DNA of 64,000 bases from Bosea sp. 685 (GTDB lineage Bacteria; Pseudomonadota; Alphaproteobacteria; Rhizobiales; Beijerinckiaceae), in the NCBI RefSeq assembly GCF_031884435.1, contig NZ_CP134779.1, forward strand, positions 4,092,001 to 4,156,000. Direction: 5' to 3'. Below, one piece after another: positions 44,774-53,838 of this stretch. Every line of letters starts with the position of its first letter. The stretch's first letter is position 1. Both the position numbers and the translations under genes were made by a program. The notes beneath the pieces are model-generated. The model had not been told where the DNA came from and ran no database searches. It was given only the letters and a program-made list of their open reading frames with translations.

Positions 44774-44824
44774 GCGAGTCCTTCCGCTGGGGGGAGACAC
44801 AGGCGCTTTTGAAGTCTTCGATTT

Positions 44825-44840
44825 ATAGAGTGCACACTAT
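44825..44840. promoter_or_regulatory. palindromic MarR operator candidate
   Basis: ATAGAGTGCACACTAT is a 16-bp palindrome with two mismatched positions, 51 bp upstream of the marR start. Its size and symmetry fit a MarR dimer. Confidence 0.6.
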
Positions 44841-45508
44841 TCCGCGGGGAGCGTCAATAGCGCTTCGCAGCTGAGATGCCGTCTCATATGGCAAAAATAA
44901 TCCAAAAAATAGGCGACATGAACCAATGCGGAGATTCCGCGCCGCAGGCTGTCGACCAGAAAGAAGAGTGTACCCTGCTTATAGGGGGAAGTCCGACTCT
45001 CTCTATGTCGCCTCGGCGTCGGTGCACGGCGATCGTCGCCGGGCCTATTGAGTCCTGTGCAGTCTTTGGATCCGAGGTGGGCTTGGGAGAGGTCGATCGC
45101 GAGAAGGGAAAGACGATGCGCGACTCGCTCAAGACCATCCAGGCCGTCATTGCAAGCGTGAGCCGAAGCAGTCCAGGGGACATAGAGCTCTGCCACCCCT
45201 GGATTGCTTCGTCGCTTTGCTCCTCGCAATGACGGTGCAGTTCAGGCTGGAATCACCCCCCTAGGGTAACTGTGCTCAATCACTGATCGGTGCCTTATGC
45301 CCGAATGATTGGAGTTGAAGTCCCGTGGAGCGGAGTTCCGCTGCATCGCTGATGCTCAGCAGATTGTCACAACGCCAAATCCACGATCATGACCGATCGT
45401 GGTCAGCATTTCGTCCGTGCCCAGATTGCTGCGTGTTGGCACTGCAATGCGCATGCGACGTTATCTGTGTTGACGATGTAGATACAAATATGGCTTATCA
45501 ACGATGTG
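44841..45508. other. long intergenic region, partly AT-richer
   Basis: It holds repeat C copy 2 (45145-45234). Short frames, such as 44876-45232, run through the repeat and have no recognisable features. The GC content falls to the right, towards the toxin-antitoxin pair. I see no convincing gene. Confidence 0.55.
45145..45234. repeat. palindromic repeat family C, copy 2
   Basis: Arms CGTCATTGCAAGCG... and ...CCTCGCAATGACG, with inner CAGGGG / CCCCTGG and GATTGCTTCGTCGC shared with copy 1 at 18690. Confidence 0.85.
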
Positions 45509-45532
45509 TTGACCGATTGGCAGATCGATCAA
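45470..45532 (+). promoter_or_regulatory. promoter and palindromic operator candidate of the toxin-antitoxin pair
   Basis: A TTGACG box (45470-45475) is followed 17 bp later by GCTTAT as a weak -10. Just downstream is TTGACCGAT-N6-ATCGATCAA (45509-45532), a palindrome with one mismatch per arm, 47 bp before the antitoxin start. RHH antitoxins bind such sites to repress their own operon. Confidence 0.55.
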
Positions 45533-45578
45533 CCCGCGCAGCCAAGCGCGATCAACCCGGAGAGAATGGAACCTGACA

Positions 45579-45884
45579 ATGCCACCCGCCGCAGTTGTCG
45601 TGAAGCGACCGGCATCGGAGACGAAGACGACAACGATAAATCTGAGAGTACCCCGGCAGACACGAGATCTCATCGATACCGCTGCAAATGTCGTCGGGAA
45701 AACGCGTACGGAGTTCATGCTGGAGAGTGCGAAGCAGCACGCGATCGATGTCCTGATCGATCAGAAGCTGTTCTCTCTGAATGAGGCGCAGTTCGAAGCG
45801 TTTATGGATGTCCTCGACAATCCGCCGCCGCCTAGCTCACGACTGAAGAGACTGTTCGCAGAGAAATCTCCATGGGAGACGTAA
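45579..45884 (+). CDS. tacA: DUF1778 ribbon-helix-helix antitoxin (TacA-like)
   Basis: 101 residues. The RHH DNA-binding part is TTTINLRVPRQTRDLIDTAANVVGKTRTEFMLESA (about 17-51). The C-terminal stretch (FSLNEAQFEAFMDVLDNPPPPSSRLKRLFAEKSPWE) is the toxin-neutralising tail of this family. It overlaps the toxin gene by 13 bp, the classic arrangement. The codon use is less GC-rich than in neighbouring genes, consistent with transfer. Confidence 0.92.
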   Translation: MPPAAVVVKRPASETKTTTINLRVPRQTRDLIDTAANVVGKTRTEFMLESAKQHAIDVLIDQKLFSLNEAQFEAFMDVLDNPPPPSSRLKRLFAEKSPWET

Positions 45885-46399
45885 CGGACATATCGACGAA
45901 GCTCGGGGGCGGTCTTTCGCCCCCGAGCCCCATCACCTCTCATCACGATCTGAGCCGGTTCGCCTGCGGCCACAATGCCCTCGACGATTGGTTGAAGGCT
46001 CGCGCTGTGAAAAGCGAAGGGCAAACCAGCCGCACATATGTCTGCGCCGAGCGCAATCTCGTCGTGGGTTACTACTGCATTTCGAGTGCCTCTGTCAGAT
46101 TGGATGCAGCCCCTGGAAAGCTGCGGAGAAATAGCCCAGATCCCGTGCCGATGATCGTGCTTGGTCGCTTGGCGGTGTGCAAATCTCACGAGCGACAGGG
46201 TATTGGTGCTGGCCTTCTGAAGGACGCTCTTCTTCGGGCAATCCAAACGTCCAAAATCATCGGCGTGCGAGGCGTCCTCGTGCACGCTATCGATGATAGT
46301 GCCGCGGCCTTCTACAAGCGTTTCGACTTTGTTGGGTTCCCTGCGGAGAGCAGGACGATGTTCATACCGATTGAGACTGCTATTAGGGCGCTCGGCTGA
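45872..46399 (+). CDS. tacT: GNAT-family toxin (TacT-like), acetylates aminoacyl-tRNA
   Basis: 175 residues. FACGHNALDDWLKARAVKSEGQTSRTYV is the usual N-terminal signature of TacT-type GNAT toxins. LGRLAVCKSHERQGIGAGLLKDAL contains the acetyl-CoA Q/RxxGxG/A loop, and AAAFYKRFDFVGFP holds the catalytic Tyr. Known members acetylate charged tRNA and block translation. All key residues are present, so the toxin looks functional. A strong terminator follows directly. Confidence 0.92.
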   Translation: MGDVTDISTKLGGGLSPPSPITSHHDLSRFACGHNALDDWLKARAVKSEGQTSRTYVCAERNLVVGYYCISSASVRLDAAPGKLRRNSPDPVPMIVLGRLAVCKSHERQGIGAGLLKDALLRAIQTSKIIGVRGVLVHAIDDSAAAFYKRFDFVGFPAESRTMFIPIETAIRALG

Positions 46400-46427
46400 A
46401 ACACAGCAAAGTTCAACGAAATCTCAT

Positions 46428-46464
46428 AAGGCTGTAGCAGAGCGTTGCTACAGCCTTGTTTTTT
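46428..46464 (+). terminator. rho-independent terminator after tacAT
   Basis: A perfect 12-bp hairpin AAGGCTGTAGCA / TGCTACAGCCTT followed by GTTTTTT. Confidence 0.95.
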
Positions 46465-46513
46465 CGCATTTTCTTCACGCGAACTGGTGTCCACTTCGCT
46501 CAAAAATGCTCTA
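46459..46513. repeat. repeat family D, copy 3
   Basis: A core TTCACGCGAACTGGTGTCCACTT (split here: TTCACGCGAACT, GGTGTCCACTTCGCTC) ending in GCTCTAC. It overlaps the stop of the nuclease gene. Confidence 0.65.
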
Positions 46514-47062
46514 CTGCGGATGCTCCCGCCGCCAGGTCTCGGGCCGCTCGAAGTCGAGCGCCCAGAGACCGCGCCCGGCCGCCCTCGCCTGCTCTTCCTC
46601 GTTGCGATAGCCGCCATAGGCGACAGCCTGGCCCTGCCGCACCAGCTCGGCATTGATGTCGATCTCGCCGACGCGGCAATGGGCGAGGCCGCGGCCATAG
46701 CGATCGAGCTTGCTGATCTCGCAGGTGACGAGGCCACGCTCCAACAAATCGGCCAAGGCGCGGCGTGCGCTGCGTCCGCAATCGACCGGCCTGCCGGCCT
46801 TGGTCGTGCAGCTCTGGCGATATTCGGGCGCATCCAGCCCTTCCAGGCGCAATTCCTCGCCGTTCAGCCGCAGCGAATCGCCGTCGATCGCCTGCGCCGC
46901 GCCGGTCAGCATGCGCGCAGGGCCGAGCCGATATTGCAGAACTGCGCCCGCTATCGCCAATAAACCAAGGATTCCAAAGGCGACCACGAAGTCGACCAGC
47001 CGGCTGACGCGCCGCCAGCCGAAGGGGCCTGACCTGAAACGACCGAATCCGAAGCGCGCCAT
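46511..47062 (-). CDS. thermonuclease-family (SNase-like) protein
   Basis: 183 residues. One N-terminal helix (about 24-43, VDFVVAFGILGLLAIAGAV) anchors or exports it. The SNase domain shows AIDGDSLRLNGEELRLEGLDAPE (the Asp, Arg and Glu of the active site) and SKLDRYGRGLAHC (the second Arg), then NAELVRQGQAVAYGGY. A cysteine pair (SCTTKAGRPVDCG) is typical of the periplasmic versions. It probably degrades nucleic acid outside the cytoplasm. It is divergent from the kinase gene. Confidence 0.88.
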   Translation of the reverse strand: MARFGFGRFRSGPFGWRRVSRLVDFVVAFGILGLLAIAGAVLQYRLGPARMLTGAAQAIDGDSLRLNGEELRLEGLDAPEYRQSCTTKAGRPVDCGRSARRALADLLERGLVTCEISKLDRYGRGLAHCRVGEIDINAELVRQGQAVAYGGYRNEEEQARAAGRGLWALDFERPETWRREHPQ

Positions 47063-47148
47063 CAGGAAGAGCTTAACGATTTACCGACCATGATGGCGAG
47101 CCGGCCCCGCATCCTGCGCTGCCGGGTGAGGAATTTTTAGCTTCGATC

Positions 47149-48666
47149 ATGGCGGAAGTCACGGCTGAACAGGTGCAACGCGGGCGAGGACCCGACCCGA
47201 CCGCATTGGCGCGCCGCAAGCTCGTCACGCGCGAGGTCAAGTCGGTGCGCGAGCGGCTGACCTCCTCGACCGGGCTCGAGCGCGCCTTCGACTACGAATT
47301 GCTGCGGCTGTTCGCGCAATACCGCATGAACGGCACGGCCGGCACGCTGGTGCTCGCGCTTTGCATCGCCGCGGCGGCCTGCCTGTGGACACCGGTCTCC
47401 AGGGTCGCGCCCTGGGTCGGCGCCGTCATCCTCAGCTCCCTGGTGATCGTGATCCTGTGCCGGCGTTTCCTCGCGCAGGAGACCGGCGATGTCCGGATCA
47501 GGCTGTGGCGCCGTCTCTTCGCCCTGGCGGAAGGGGTCCATGGCTTCACCTGGTCCCTGATCCTGTTGCTGTTCGCGCAGAGCAGCGCGCCGGGCGCCAA
47601 GGTCTTCGTCACCACGACCCTGCTGATCGTCAGCGCGTTGACCGTGATGCTGTCGGCCTCGATCCCGATCGCGGTCTATGCCGGATTGCTCCCGATCACC
47701 GTCGGCATCGGCCTGTTCTTCTGGGGCCGCAACGATATCGACAGCGTGACGATGGCGCTGATGGCGGCTTCCGCCCAGTTCTTCTTCATCTTCCTGGCCA
47801 ACAGGCTCTATGCCAGCTCGGTCTCGACCATCGAATTCCGTGCCGAAAAGGACGCGCTGATCGCGGAGCTGGAAACCGCGACCGCCAATTCCGACGAGGC
47901 CAGGCGCAAGGCGGAGGAAGCCAACCTCGCCAAATCGCGCTTCCTCGCGACGATGAGCCACGAGTTGCGCACGCCGCTCAACGCGATCCTGGGCTTCTCG
48001 GAGGTGATGAAGAACGAGGTTTTCGGCGGGCACGCCAACGCCGCCTACAAGGAGTATTCCGCCGACATCCACGGCTCGGGCCAGCATCTGCTCGAACTGA
48101 TCAACGAGATCCTCGATCTCTCGCGCATCGAGGCCGGCAAATACGAGCTGAACGAGGAGGCGCTCTCGCTCGCCGCCATCGCCGATGATTGCAGCCACAT
48201 GCTGAACCTGCGCGCCAAGGCCAAGGGCCAGACGATCCGCGAGGCGATCGAGCCCCATCTGCCCAAGGTCTGGGCCGATGAGCGGGCGATCCGGCAGGTG
48301 GTCCTGAACATCCTCTCCAACGCGATCAAGTTCACCCCGCAGGGCGGCGAGATCTCGATCAAGGTCGGCTGGACCGCCAATGGCGGGCAATATGTCTCGA
48401 TCACCGATACGGGACCGGGCATCCCGGAGGATGAAATCCCGATCGTGCTGCAGACCTTCGGGCGCGGCTCGCTGGCGATCAAGACGGCCGAGCAGGGCTC
48501 AGGCCTCGGCCTGCCGATCGTGAAGGGGCTGGTCGACCTGCATGGCGGCGGCTTCCACCTGAAATCGAAGCCGCGCGCCGGAACCGAGGTGACGATCACA
48601 CTCCCGGCCGAGCGGGTGATGGATACGCTGGCGGCCCTGCCGGAACCGACGACGCGGGCGGCCTGA
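47149..48666 (+). CDS. membrane sensor histidine kinase (PleC-like)
   Basis: 505 residues. About six helices (residues 62-225) form a membrane sensor with no extracytoplasmic domain, followed by a short coiled coil. HisKA has the phospho-acceptor His271 in ATMSHELRTPLNAILGFSEVM. HATPase_c has NILSNAIKFTPQGGEISI (N box), DTGPGIPEDEI (G1) and GSGLGLPIVKGLVDLHGG (G2). The kinase half is close to the PleC/DivJ branch of alphaproteobacterial cell-cycle kinases. No response regulator is nearby, so it is an orphan kinase. Confidence 0.9.
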   Translation: MAEVTAEQVQRGRGPDPTALARRKLVTREVKSVRERLTSSTGLERAFDYELLRLFAQYRMNGTAGTLVLALCIAAAACLWTPVSRVAPWVGAVILSSLVIVILCRRFLAQETGDVRIRLWRRLFALAEGVHGFTWSLILLLFAQSSAPGAKVFVTTTLLIVSALTVMLSASIPIAVYAGLLPITVGIGLFFWGRNDIDSVTMALMAASAQFFFIFLANRLYASSVSTIEFRAEKDALIAELETATANSDEARRKAEEANLAKSRFLATMSHELRTPLNAILGFSEVMKNEVFGGHANAAYKEYSADIHGSGQHLLELINEILDLSRIEAGKYELNEEALSLAAIADDCSHMLNLRAKAKGQTIREAIEPHLPKVWADERAIRQVVLNILSNAIKFTPQGGEISIKVGWTANGGQYVSITDTGPGIPEDEIPIVLQTFGRGSLAIKTAEQGSGLGLPIVKGLVDLHGGGFHLKSKPRAGTEVTITLPAERVMDTLAALPEPTTRAA

Positions 48667-48724
48667 AGCGGCTGCCCTGAAATAAACCGAGCGATATCGG
48701 GGCTTCCGATCGCTCGACATCCCC

Positions 48725-48840
48725 ACGCCGTCATTCCGGACAAGCCGCGCCAGCGGCGCCGATCCGGAATCCATCGGAAGCCACCGGAGCTCTACGATGG
48801 ATTCCGGGTCTCCGCTTCGCTGCGCCCGGAATGACGCAGC
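48725..48840. repeat. palindromic repeat family B, copy 7
   Basis: Arms ACGCCGTCATTCCGGA and CCCGGAATGACGC, with inner GATCCGGAATCCATCGG and CGATGGATTCCGGG. It lies between the convergent kinase and ilvD genes. Confidence 0.88.
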
Positions 48841-48902
48841 GGAGGTGGTCAGGGCAGAGCCATTGAAATCTTTGGCTTCATCCGGGCCAGCCTCTGAAGA
48901 GG

Positions 48903-48932
48903 CGAATGGCGAGAGTGCTGTCCCTCGCCATT
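48903..48932. terminator. hairpin downstream of ilvD
   Basis: A GAATGGCGAG...CTCGCCATTC stem with a 10-nt loop, 12 bp beyond the ilvD stop. No T-tract, so it may be only an mRNA-end stabiliser. Confidence 0.4.
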
Positions 48933-48943
48933 CCGCACTGCGT

Positions 48944-50785
48944 TCAATCCACGACCCGGACTGCGCCCTTGGCGGCGCTCGTCGTCATCGCGGCATAGGC
49001 CTTGAGCGCGGTGGTGATCTTGCGCTTGCGCGGCGCGGCGGGCTTCCAGGCGTCCTTGCCCTTAGCCTCCATCGCGGCACGCCGGCGCGCCAGCTCCTCC
49101 TGCGAGACCTGCAGGCTGATGCCGCGATTGGGGATATCGATGGCGATGATGTCGCCATTCTCGACCAGACCGATCGCGCCCCCTTCCGCCGCTTCAGGCG
49201 AGACATGGCCGATCGAGAGGCCCGACGAGCCGCCCGAGAAACGCCCATCGGTGACCAGCGCGCAGGCCTTGCCGAGCCCCTTCGATTTCAGATAGCTCGT
49301 CGGATAGAGCATTTCCTGCATGCCCGGCCCGCCGCGCGGCCCCTCATAGCGAATGACGACGACGTCACCTTCCCTAACCTTGCGGTTGAGGATGCCCTCG
49401 ACGGCAGCGTCCTGGCTCTCGAAGATCACCGCCGGCCCGGAGAAGCTCAGGATCGAGGCGTCGACACCGGCCGTCTTCACGATGCAACCGTCGAGCGCGA
49501 TGTTCCCGGAGAGCACGGCGAGGCCACCATCCCTGGAATGGGCATGGTCCTTGTCGCGGATGACGCCGCCGGCACGATCGAGATCGAGCTCCTCGAAGCG
49601 GCGCTCCTGGCTGAAGGCGACCTGGGTCGGCACGCCGCCAGGCGCTGCGCTGTAGAAGCTCTTCACCGCCTCGCTCTGTGTCCGCGTGATGTCCCAGCGC
49701 GACAGCGCTTCCGCCATGGTCGCCGCATGGACGGTTGGCAGCAAGGTGTCGATCAGCCCGGCGCGCTCGAGCTCGCCGAGGATCGCCATGATGCCGCCGG
49801 CGCGGTGGACATCCTCCATATGGACGTTGGCGACCGAAGGCGCGACCTTGCACAGCACCGGCACGCGCCGCGACAACCGGTCGATATCGGCCATGGTGAA
49901 AGCGATCTCGGCCTCATGGGCGGCGGCGAGCAGATGCAGCACCGTATTGGTCGAGCCGCCCATGGCGATGTCGAGCGTCATCGCGTTCTCGAAGGCCTTG
50001 AAGCTCGCGACATTGCGCGGCAGCACGCTCGCATCGTCCTGCTCGTACCAGCGCTTGGCGATGTCGACGATCAGGTGTCCGGCCTCGACGAAGAGACGCT
50101 TGCGGTCGGCATGGGTCGCCAGCACCGAGCCATTGCCCGGCAGCGCCAGCCCCAGCGCCTCGGTGAGGCAGTTCATCGAATTGGCGGTGAACATGCCCGA
50201 GCAGGAGCCGCAGGTCGGGCAGGCGGAGCGCTCGATCACATCGACTTCGGCATCGGAATATTTGCTGTCGGCGGCGGCGACCATCGCATCGACGAGGTCG
50301 ACCTTCTTGAGCACGCCCTCGGCGATATACTTGCCCGCTTCCATCGGCCCGCCGGAGACGAAGACGGCGGGGATGTTGAGCCGCATCGCCGCCATCAGCA
50401 TGCCGGGCGTGATCTTGTCGCAATTCGAGATGCAGACCATCGCGTCGGCGCAATGGGCGTTGACCATGTACTCGACGCTGTCGGCGATGATCTCGCGCGA
50501 GGGCAGGCTGTAGAGCATGCCGTCATGGCCCATGGCGATGCCGTCATCGACCGCGATGGTGTTGAACTCCTTGGCGACGCCGCCGGCCTTTTCGATCTCG
50601 CGGGCAACGAGCTGGCCGAGATCCTTGAGATGGACATGGCCCGGCACGAACTGGGTGAAGGAGTTGACCACGGCGATGATCGGCTTGCCGAAATCGCTGT
50701 CCTTCATGCCCGTGGCGCGCCACAGGCCGCGCGCGCCGGCCATGTTGCGGCCCTTGGTGGTGGTGTCGGATCTCAGCTTCGGCAT
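48944..50785 (-). CDS. ilvD: dihydroxy-acid dehydratase
   Basis: 613 residues, full length. An iron-sulfur dehydratase of valine, leucine and isoleucine synthesis that converts 2,3-dihydroxy acids to 2-keto acids. The cluster cysteines lie in [12 protein letters not shown] and [30 protein letters not shown] and [23 protein letters not shown] are diagnostic. It stands alone, as usual in this order. It is divergent from a LysR gene, with a D-family repeat between. Confidence 0.97.
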   Translation of the reverse strand: MPKLRSDTTTKGRNMAGARGLWRATGMKDSDFGKPIIAVVNSFTQFVPGHVHLKDLGQLVAREIEKAGGVAKEFNTIAVDDGIAMGHDGMLYSLPSREIIADSVEYMVNAHCADAMVCISNCDKITPGMLMAAMRLNIPAVFVSGGPMEAGKYIAEGVLKKVDLVDAMVAAADSKYSDAEVDVIERSACPTCGSCSGMFTANSMNCLTEALGLALPGNGSVLATHADRKRLFVEAGHLIVDIAKRWYEQDDASVLPRNVASFKAFENAMTLDIAMGGSTNTVLHLLAAAHEAEIAFTMADIDRLSRRVPVLCKVAPSVANVHMEDVHRAGGIMAILGELERAGLIDTLLPTVHAATMAEALSRWDITRTQSEAVKSFYSAAPGGVPTQVAFSQERRFEELDLDRAGGVIRDKDHAHSRDGGLAVLSGNIALDGCIVKTAGVDASILSFSGPAVIFESQDAAVEGILNRKVREGDVVVIRYEGPRGGPGMQEMLYPTSYLKSKGLGKACALVTDGRFSGGSSGLSIGHVSPEAAEGGAIGLVENGDIIAIDIPNRGISLQVSQEELARRRAAMEAKGKDAWKPAAPRKRKITTALKAYAAMTTSAAKGAVRVVD

Positions 50786-50920
50786 GATTCACCCTCTCCG
50801 CCCGGGAGACTGGACGTCAAAACAATCGCCGGCACGCTAATGGCTGCTGCATCTGCAGCAAAATTGAATTCTTCGATTTCCAGGATCGACGCTGCCGATC
50901 GCAAGTCGCTATCGCAGCGA

Positions 50921-50987
50921 GAGCGTTTTCGAGCGAAGTGGATACCGGTTCGCGTGAAGAAAACGCGTTTAAGCAAATTGCTCTAGC
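50921..50987. repeat. repeat family D, copy 4
   Basis: GCGTTTTC-gagcgaagtggataccggttcgc-GTGAAGAAAACGC forms an imperfect hairpin, ending in GCTCTAG. Confidence 0.7.
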
Positions 50988-51064
50988 TGGAGACGGCCCG
51001 CCGGAGTTGGCATAACGGGGCAAGGCCGGCGATTTCGACGGCAGGCGCGTCGGGAAGACACCGC

Positions 51065-51946
51065 ATGATCCGCAACATCGACATCGACCTGATGCGCTGC
51101 CTGGTGACCATCGCCGAGAAGGGCAGTTTTACGCGCGCCGCGGCAGCGCTGTTCCGCAGCCAGTCGACGATCAGCTCGCAGGTGCGCCGGCTGGAGGAGC
51201 TGGTCGGCCACACCTTGCTGCAGCGCTCGCCCCATGAGGTGGCGCTGACGCGCGCCGGCGAGGATTTCCTGGGCTATGCGCGCCGCATCGTGGCCTTGCA
51301 TGACGAGGCGCTCGACGTCGCCGATGCGCAGAGCGTGAGCGGACCGGTGCGGCTGGCGGTGATGGACGACTACGCCACGATCGTGCTGCCGGAGACGCTC
51401 GCCCGCTTCGTGCGCTCCCATCCCGATGTCGAGCTCGAGGTCACGACCGGCTTCACCCGCGATCTGCTGACCAGGCTCGGCGAAGAGTTCGACCTCGTAC
51501 TCACCACCCAAAAGCAGGGCGACGGGCGCGGCGAGGTGCTGCGCAGCGAACGCACGCTCTGGGCCTGCTCGGATCGGCATGGTCTGTCATTGGAACAACC
51601 CCTCAAGCTTGCCCTGCTCAGCGCGCCCAACATGTACCGGGAATGGGGGCTCGCCGCCTTGAACGCGGCAGGACTGAGCTGGCGCATCCTGTTCAGCAGT
51701 TCCAGCATCGGCGCAGTCGAGGCCATGGCGGCATCGGGCGCCGCCGTGACCATCGTCAAGGCCGGCACGGCGCGACCGGGCTTGCGACTGCTCGACGCGA
51801 GCGACGGCTTGCCGGCCCTGCCGGCCTCCGAGATCGCGCTGCACATGGCGCCCGGCCGCGCCAGCCCCGCCATGCGGGCGCTATGCGACTTCCTGCGGCA
51901 GGCGCTGACGCAAAGCAGCGACGAGAGCAGCCAGGGCGAAGCCTGA
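51065..51946 (+). CDS. LysR-family transcriptional regulator
   Basis: 293 residues. The HTH is DLMRCLVTIAEKGSFTRAAAALFRSQSTISSQVRRLEELVGHTLLQRS. The effector domain starts GPVRLAVMDDYATIVLPETLARFVRSHPDVELEV. It lies divergent from ilvD, but 279 bp with a repeat separate the two, so regulation of ilvD is not implied. Its 3' end overlaps the convergent hypothetical gene by 66 bp. Confidence 0.92.
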   Translation: MIRNIDIDLMRCLVTIAEKGSFTRAAAALFRSQSTISSQVRRLEELVGHTLLQRSPHEVALTRAGEDFLGYARRIVALHDEALDVADAQSVSGPVRLAVMDDYATIVLPETLARFVRSHPDVELEVTTGFTRDLLTRLGEEFDLVLTTQKQGDGRGEVLRSERTLWACSDRHGLSLEQPLKLALLSAPNMYREWGLAALNAAGLSWRILFSSSSIGAVEAMAASGAAVTIVKAGTARPGLRLLDASDGLPALPASEIALHMAPGRASPAMRALCDFLRQALTQSSDESSQGEA

Positions 51947-52489
51947 CGACGCCTCAGGCTCCGCCGTCTTCCTGGCGCTCATTGAGAGCAGGTAAAACAC
52001 CGAAACGTCCCATCGGAGACGAACGTCCCCGTCAGCGGCCGCTTCGCACGAAAGCGCTGCCGTTCCAGGACAGACGTCGCCGGCAGGTTTCGGCGCCCAC
52101 TCGTCCGCACGCACTGCCATGGAGTGCCAGCTCGAGCACACTGCGCCCCCCGCCTGCGACAAATCACGGACGGTGTCGGCGAATACTCGCCGATAACCCG
52201 TTCCTTCCGAGAGGAAGATCATCACCGTGCACCCACCGGACCCGCACTCGGACGAGAGGGTACCGGGGCAATCAACCGCGCCGAAATCCAGGACGTAGTC
52301 CGGTTTTCCGTCTCCGTTGAACTCCGCTGTTCGCAGGAAACCGGGCTTGAAGATTACAGGCTTGCTGCACTCCTGCCGGATTTCCTCCTGCACGCGCGTA
52401 ACGACTGCCGGAGTTTGGGCCACCGCATGGGCGATTGTCGCCATGGTGATGACAGCCATTGTGGTCGGCGTCACAAGCCATTTCATCAT
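51881..52489 (-). CDS. hypothetical secreted protein with an FG-GAP-like segment
   Basis: 202 residues. The signal peptide is about 1-24 (ITMATIAHAVAQ). The mature part begins with a helix and FLRTAEFNGDGKPDYVLDFGAVDCPGTLSSECGSGGCTVMIFLS. NGDGKPD is a calcium-loop-like FG-GAP/dockerin-type motif, and the Cys-rich CGSGGC cluster recurs in uncharacterised alphaproteobacterial proteins that I recall. At least five cysteines suggest disulfides. Its last 22 codons overlap the end of the convergent LysR gene, which is unusual; the true stop is nevertheless clear. Confidence 0.7.
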   Translation of the reverse strand: MMKWLVTPTTMAVITMATIAHAVAQTPAVVTRVQEEIRQECSKPVIFKPGFLRTAEFNGDGKPDYVLDFGAVDCPGTLSSECGSGGCTVMIFLSEGTGYRRVFADTVRDLSQAGGAVCSSWHSMAVRADEWAPKPAGDVCPGTAALSCEAAADGDVRLRWDVSVFYLLSMSARKTAEPEASSGFALAALVAALRQRLPQEVA

Positions 52490-52700
52490 CGCTCGACAAT
52501 CTCCTGAAGACGTGAAAATTCTCGACCTGGCAAGAATCTCAGCAACTCGGCCACGTTGTCCTAAAGACGCTTATCAATGATCTTTCTTGTCACCAAGCAT
52601 CTCACGTCGATCATCGCTGTCTCTCCGTGATTGCCGCAGTTGCGCGATGATGAGATTGTTTTCGGCTGCGGACAAGGGCCGGCGCCCCCGCCTTATGCCG

Positions 52701-53723
52701 TCAGGCCCCCTTCCCCGCCACACCAGCCTGAGCGAAGGTCGCCATGCCGGAATGGATCGCGGCGGCGGCCTTGACCAGCGAGGCGGCAAGTGCCGCCCCC
52801 GTGCCCTCGCCCAGCCGCATGTCGAGCGCCAGCAGCGGCTGCTTGCCGAGCCGGGCCAGGACCTGCGCATGCGCGCCCTCGGCCGAGAGATGGCCGGCGA
52901 GGCAATGGTCGATCGATGACGGCTCCAGCGCGTGCAGGATCGCGGCGGCGGCGGTGACGACATAGCCGTCGAGAATGACCGGGATGCGCTGCGAGCGCGC
53001 GGCGATGATGGCGCCGCAGATCGCCGCGATCTCGCGCCCGCCGAAGCGGCGCAGGACCTCGAGCGGGTCGCCGAGATGGGCCGCGTGCAGGGCAAGCCCC
53101 GCCTCGACGGCAGCGACCTTGCGCTTCAGCCCCGCATCATCGACGCCGGTGCCGCGGCCGCACCACATCGCCGCATCGCCACCATAGAGCGCGGCGTAGA
53201 TCGCGGCGGCCGAGGTGGTGTTGCCGATGCCCATCTCGCCGAGGCAAAGCAGATCAGCCCCGCCCGCCAGCGCCTCCATGCCGAAAGCCATGGTGGCGAC
53301 GCAGGCGCGCTCGTCGAGCGCGTCGCCTTGCGTGAAATCGCCGGTCGGCAGGTCGAGCGCCAGGTCGAAGACCTTGAAGCCGATATCGAAGGCCGCGCAG
53401 ATCTGGTTGATCGCCGCGCCGCCGGCAGCGAAATTCTCCAGCATCTGGCGCGTGACCGCCTGCGGAAAGGCGGAGACGCCTTGCGCCACGACGCCGTGAT
53501 TGCCGGCGAAGACGCAGACCAGCGGCCGGTCGACGCGCGGAATCGGCTTGGCCTGCCAGGCGGCGAGCCATTCGGCGATCTCCTCCATGCGGCCGAGGCT
53601 GCCGGCCGGCTTGGTCAATTCCTTGTCGCGGGCGCGCACCGCATTGGCCGCGACCATGTCGGGGCCGGGCATGGCGGCGATGAGCTCGCGGATATCGTCG
53701 AAGGGCAAGCCGGAAGCGGGCAT
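52701..53723 (-). CDS. cobT: nicotinate-nucleotide--dimethylbenzimidazole phosphoribosyltransferase
   Basis: 340 residues from the ATG at 53723 (MPASGLPFDDIRELIA), the usual rhizobial start; an ATG at 53771 would add 16. It transfers the ribosyl phosphate of nicotinate mononucleotide to dimethylbenzimidazole for the lower ligand of cobalamin. The signatures are ELTKPAGSLGRMEEIAEWLAAWQ, VFAGNHGVVAQGVSAFPQAVTRQM, FTQGDAL, LLCLGEMGIGNTTSAAAI, GRGTGVDD and MRLGEGTGAALA (catalytic Glu). It is divergent from cobS, the next step's enzyme. Confidence 0.95.
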   Translation of the reverse strand: MPASGLPFDDIRELIAAMPGPDMVAANAVRARDKELTKPAGSLGRMEEIAEWLAAWQAKPIPRVDRPLVCVFAGNHGVVAQGVSAFPQAVTRQMLENFAAGGAAINQICAAFDIGFKVFDLALDLPTGDFTQGDALDERACVATMAFGMEALAGGADLLCLGEMGIGNTTSAAAIYAALYGGDAAMWCGRGTGVDDAGLKRKVAAVEAGLALHAAHLGDPLEVLRRFGGREIAAICGAIIAARSQRIPVILDGYVVTAAAAILHALEPSSIDHCLAGHLSAEGAHAQVLARLGKQPLLALDMRLGEGTGAALAASLVKAAAAIHSGMATFAQAGVAGKGA

Positions 53724-53838
53724 GGGCGTCTCGTCGGGCGATGCGGAGATGGGCACCGGGCGCTTCGCCATGGCGGCCGGCTCGCCGCTGCTGCTATAGG
53801 CTCGCAGGCGTGAAGACAATCGAGGACGACCAGACAGC

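Noticed and set aside
44876..45232. A small gene in the gap right of marR
   Set aside because: Its frame runs through repeat C and shows no signal peptide, domain or convincing ribosome site.
45325..45576. A small gene directly before tacA
   Set aside because: It overlaps the probable promoter and operator, and its sequence is Cys/Arg-rich without likeness to any family.
48797..50986. A 729-codon open frame antisense to ilvD
   Set aside because: Rich in Asp, Arg and His with no recognisable motif; ilvD on the other strand is unmistakable.
53724..53838. A cobalamin riboswitch between cobT and cobS
   Set aside because: The 115-bp divergent region is too short and shows no B12-box-like core.
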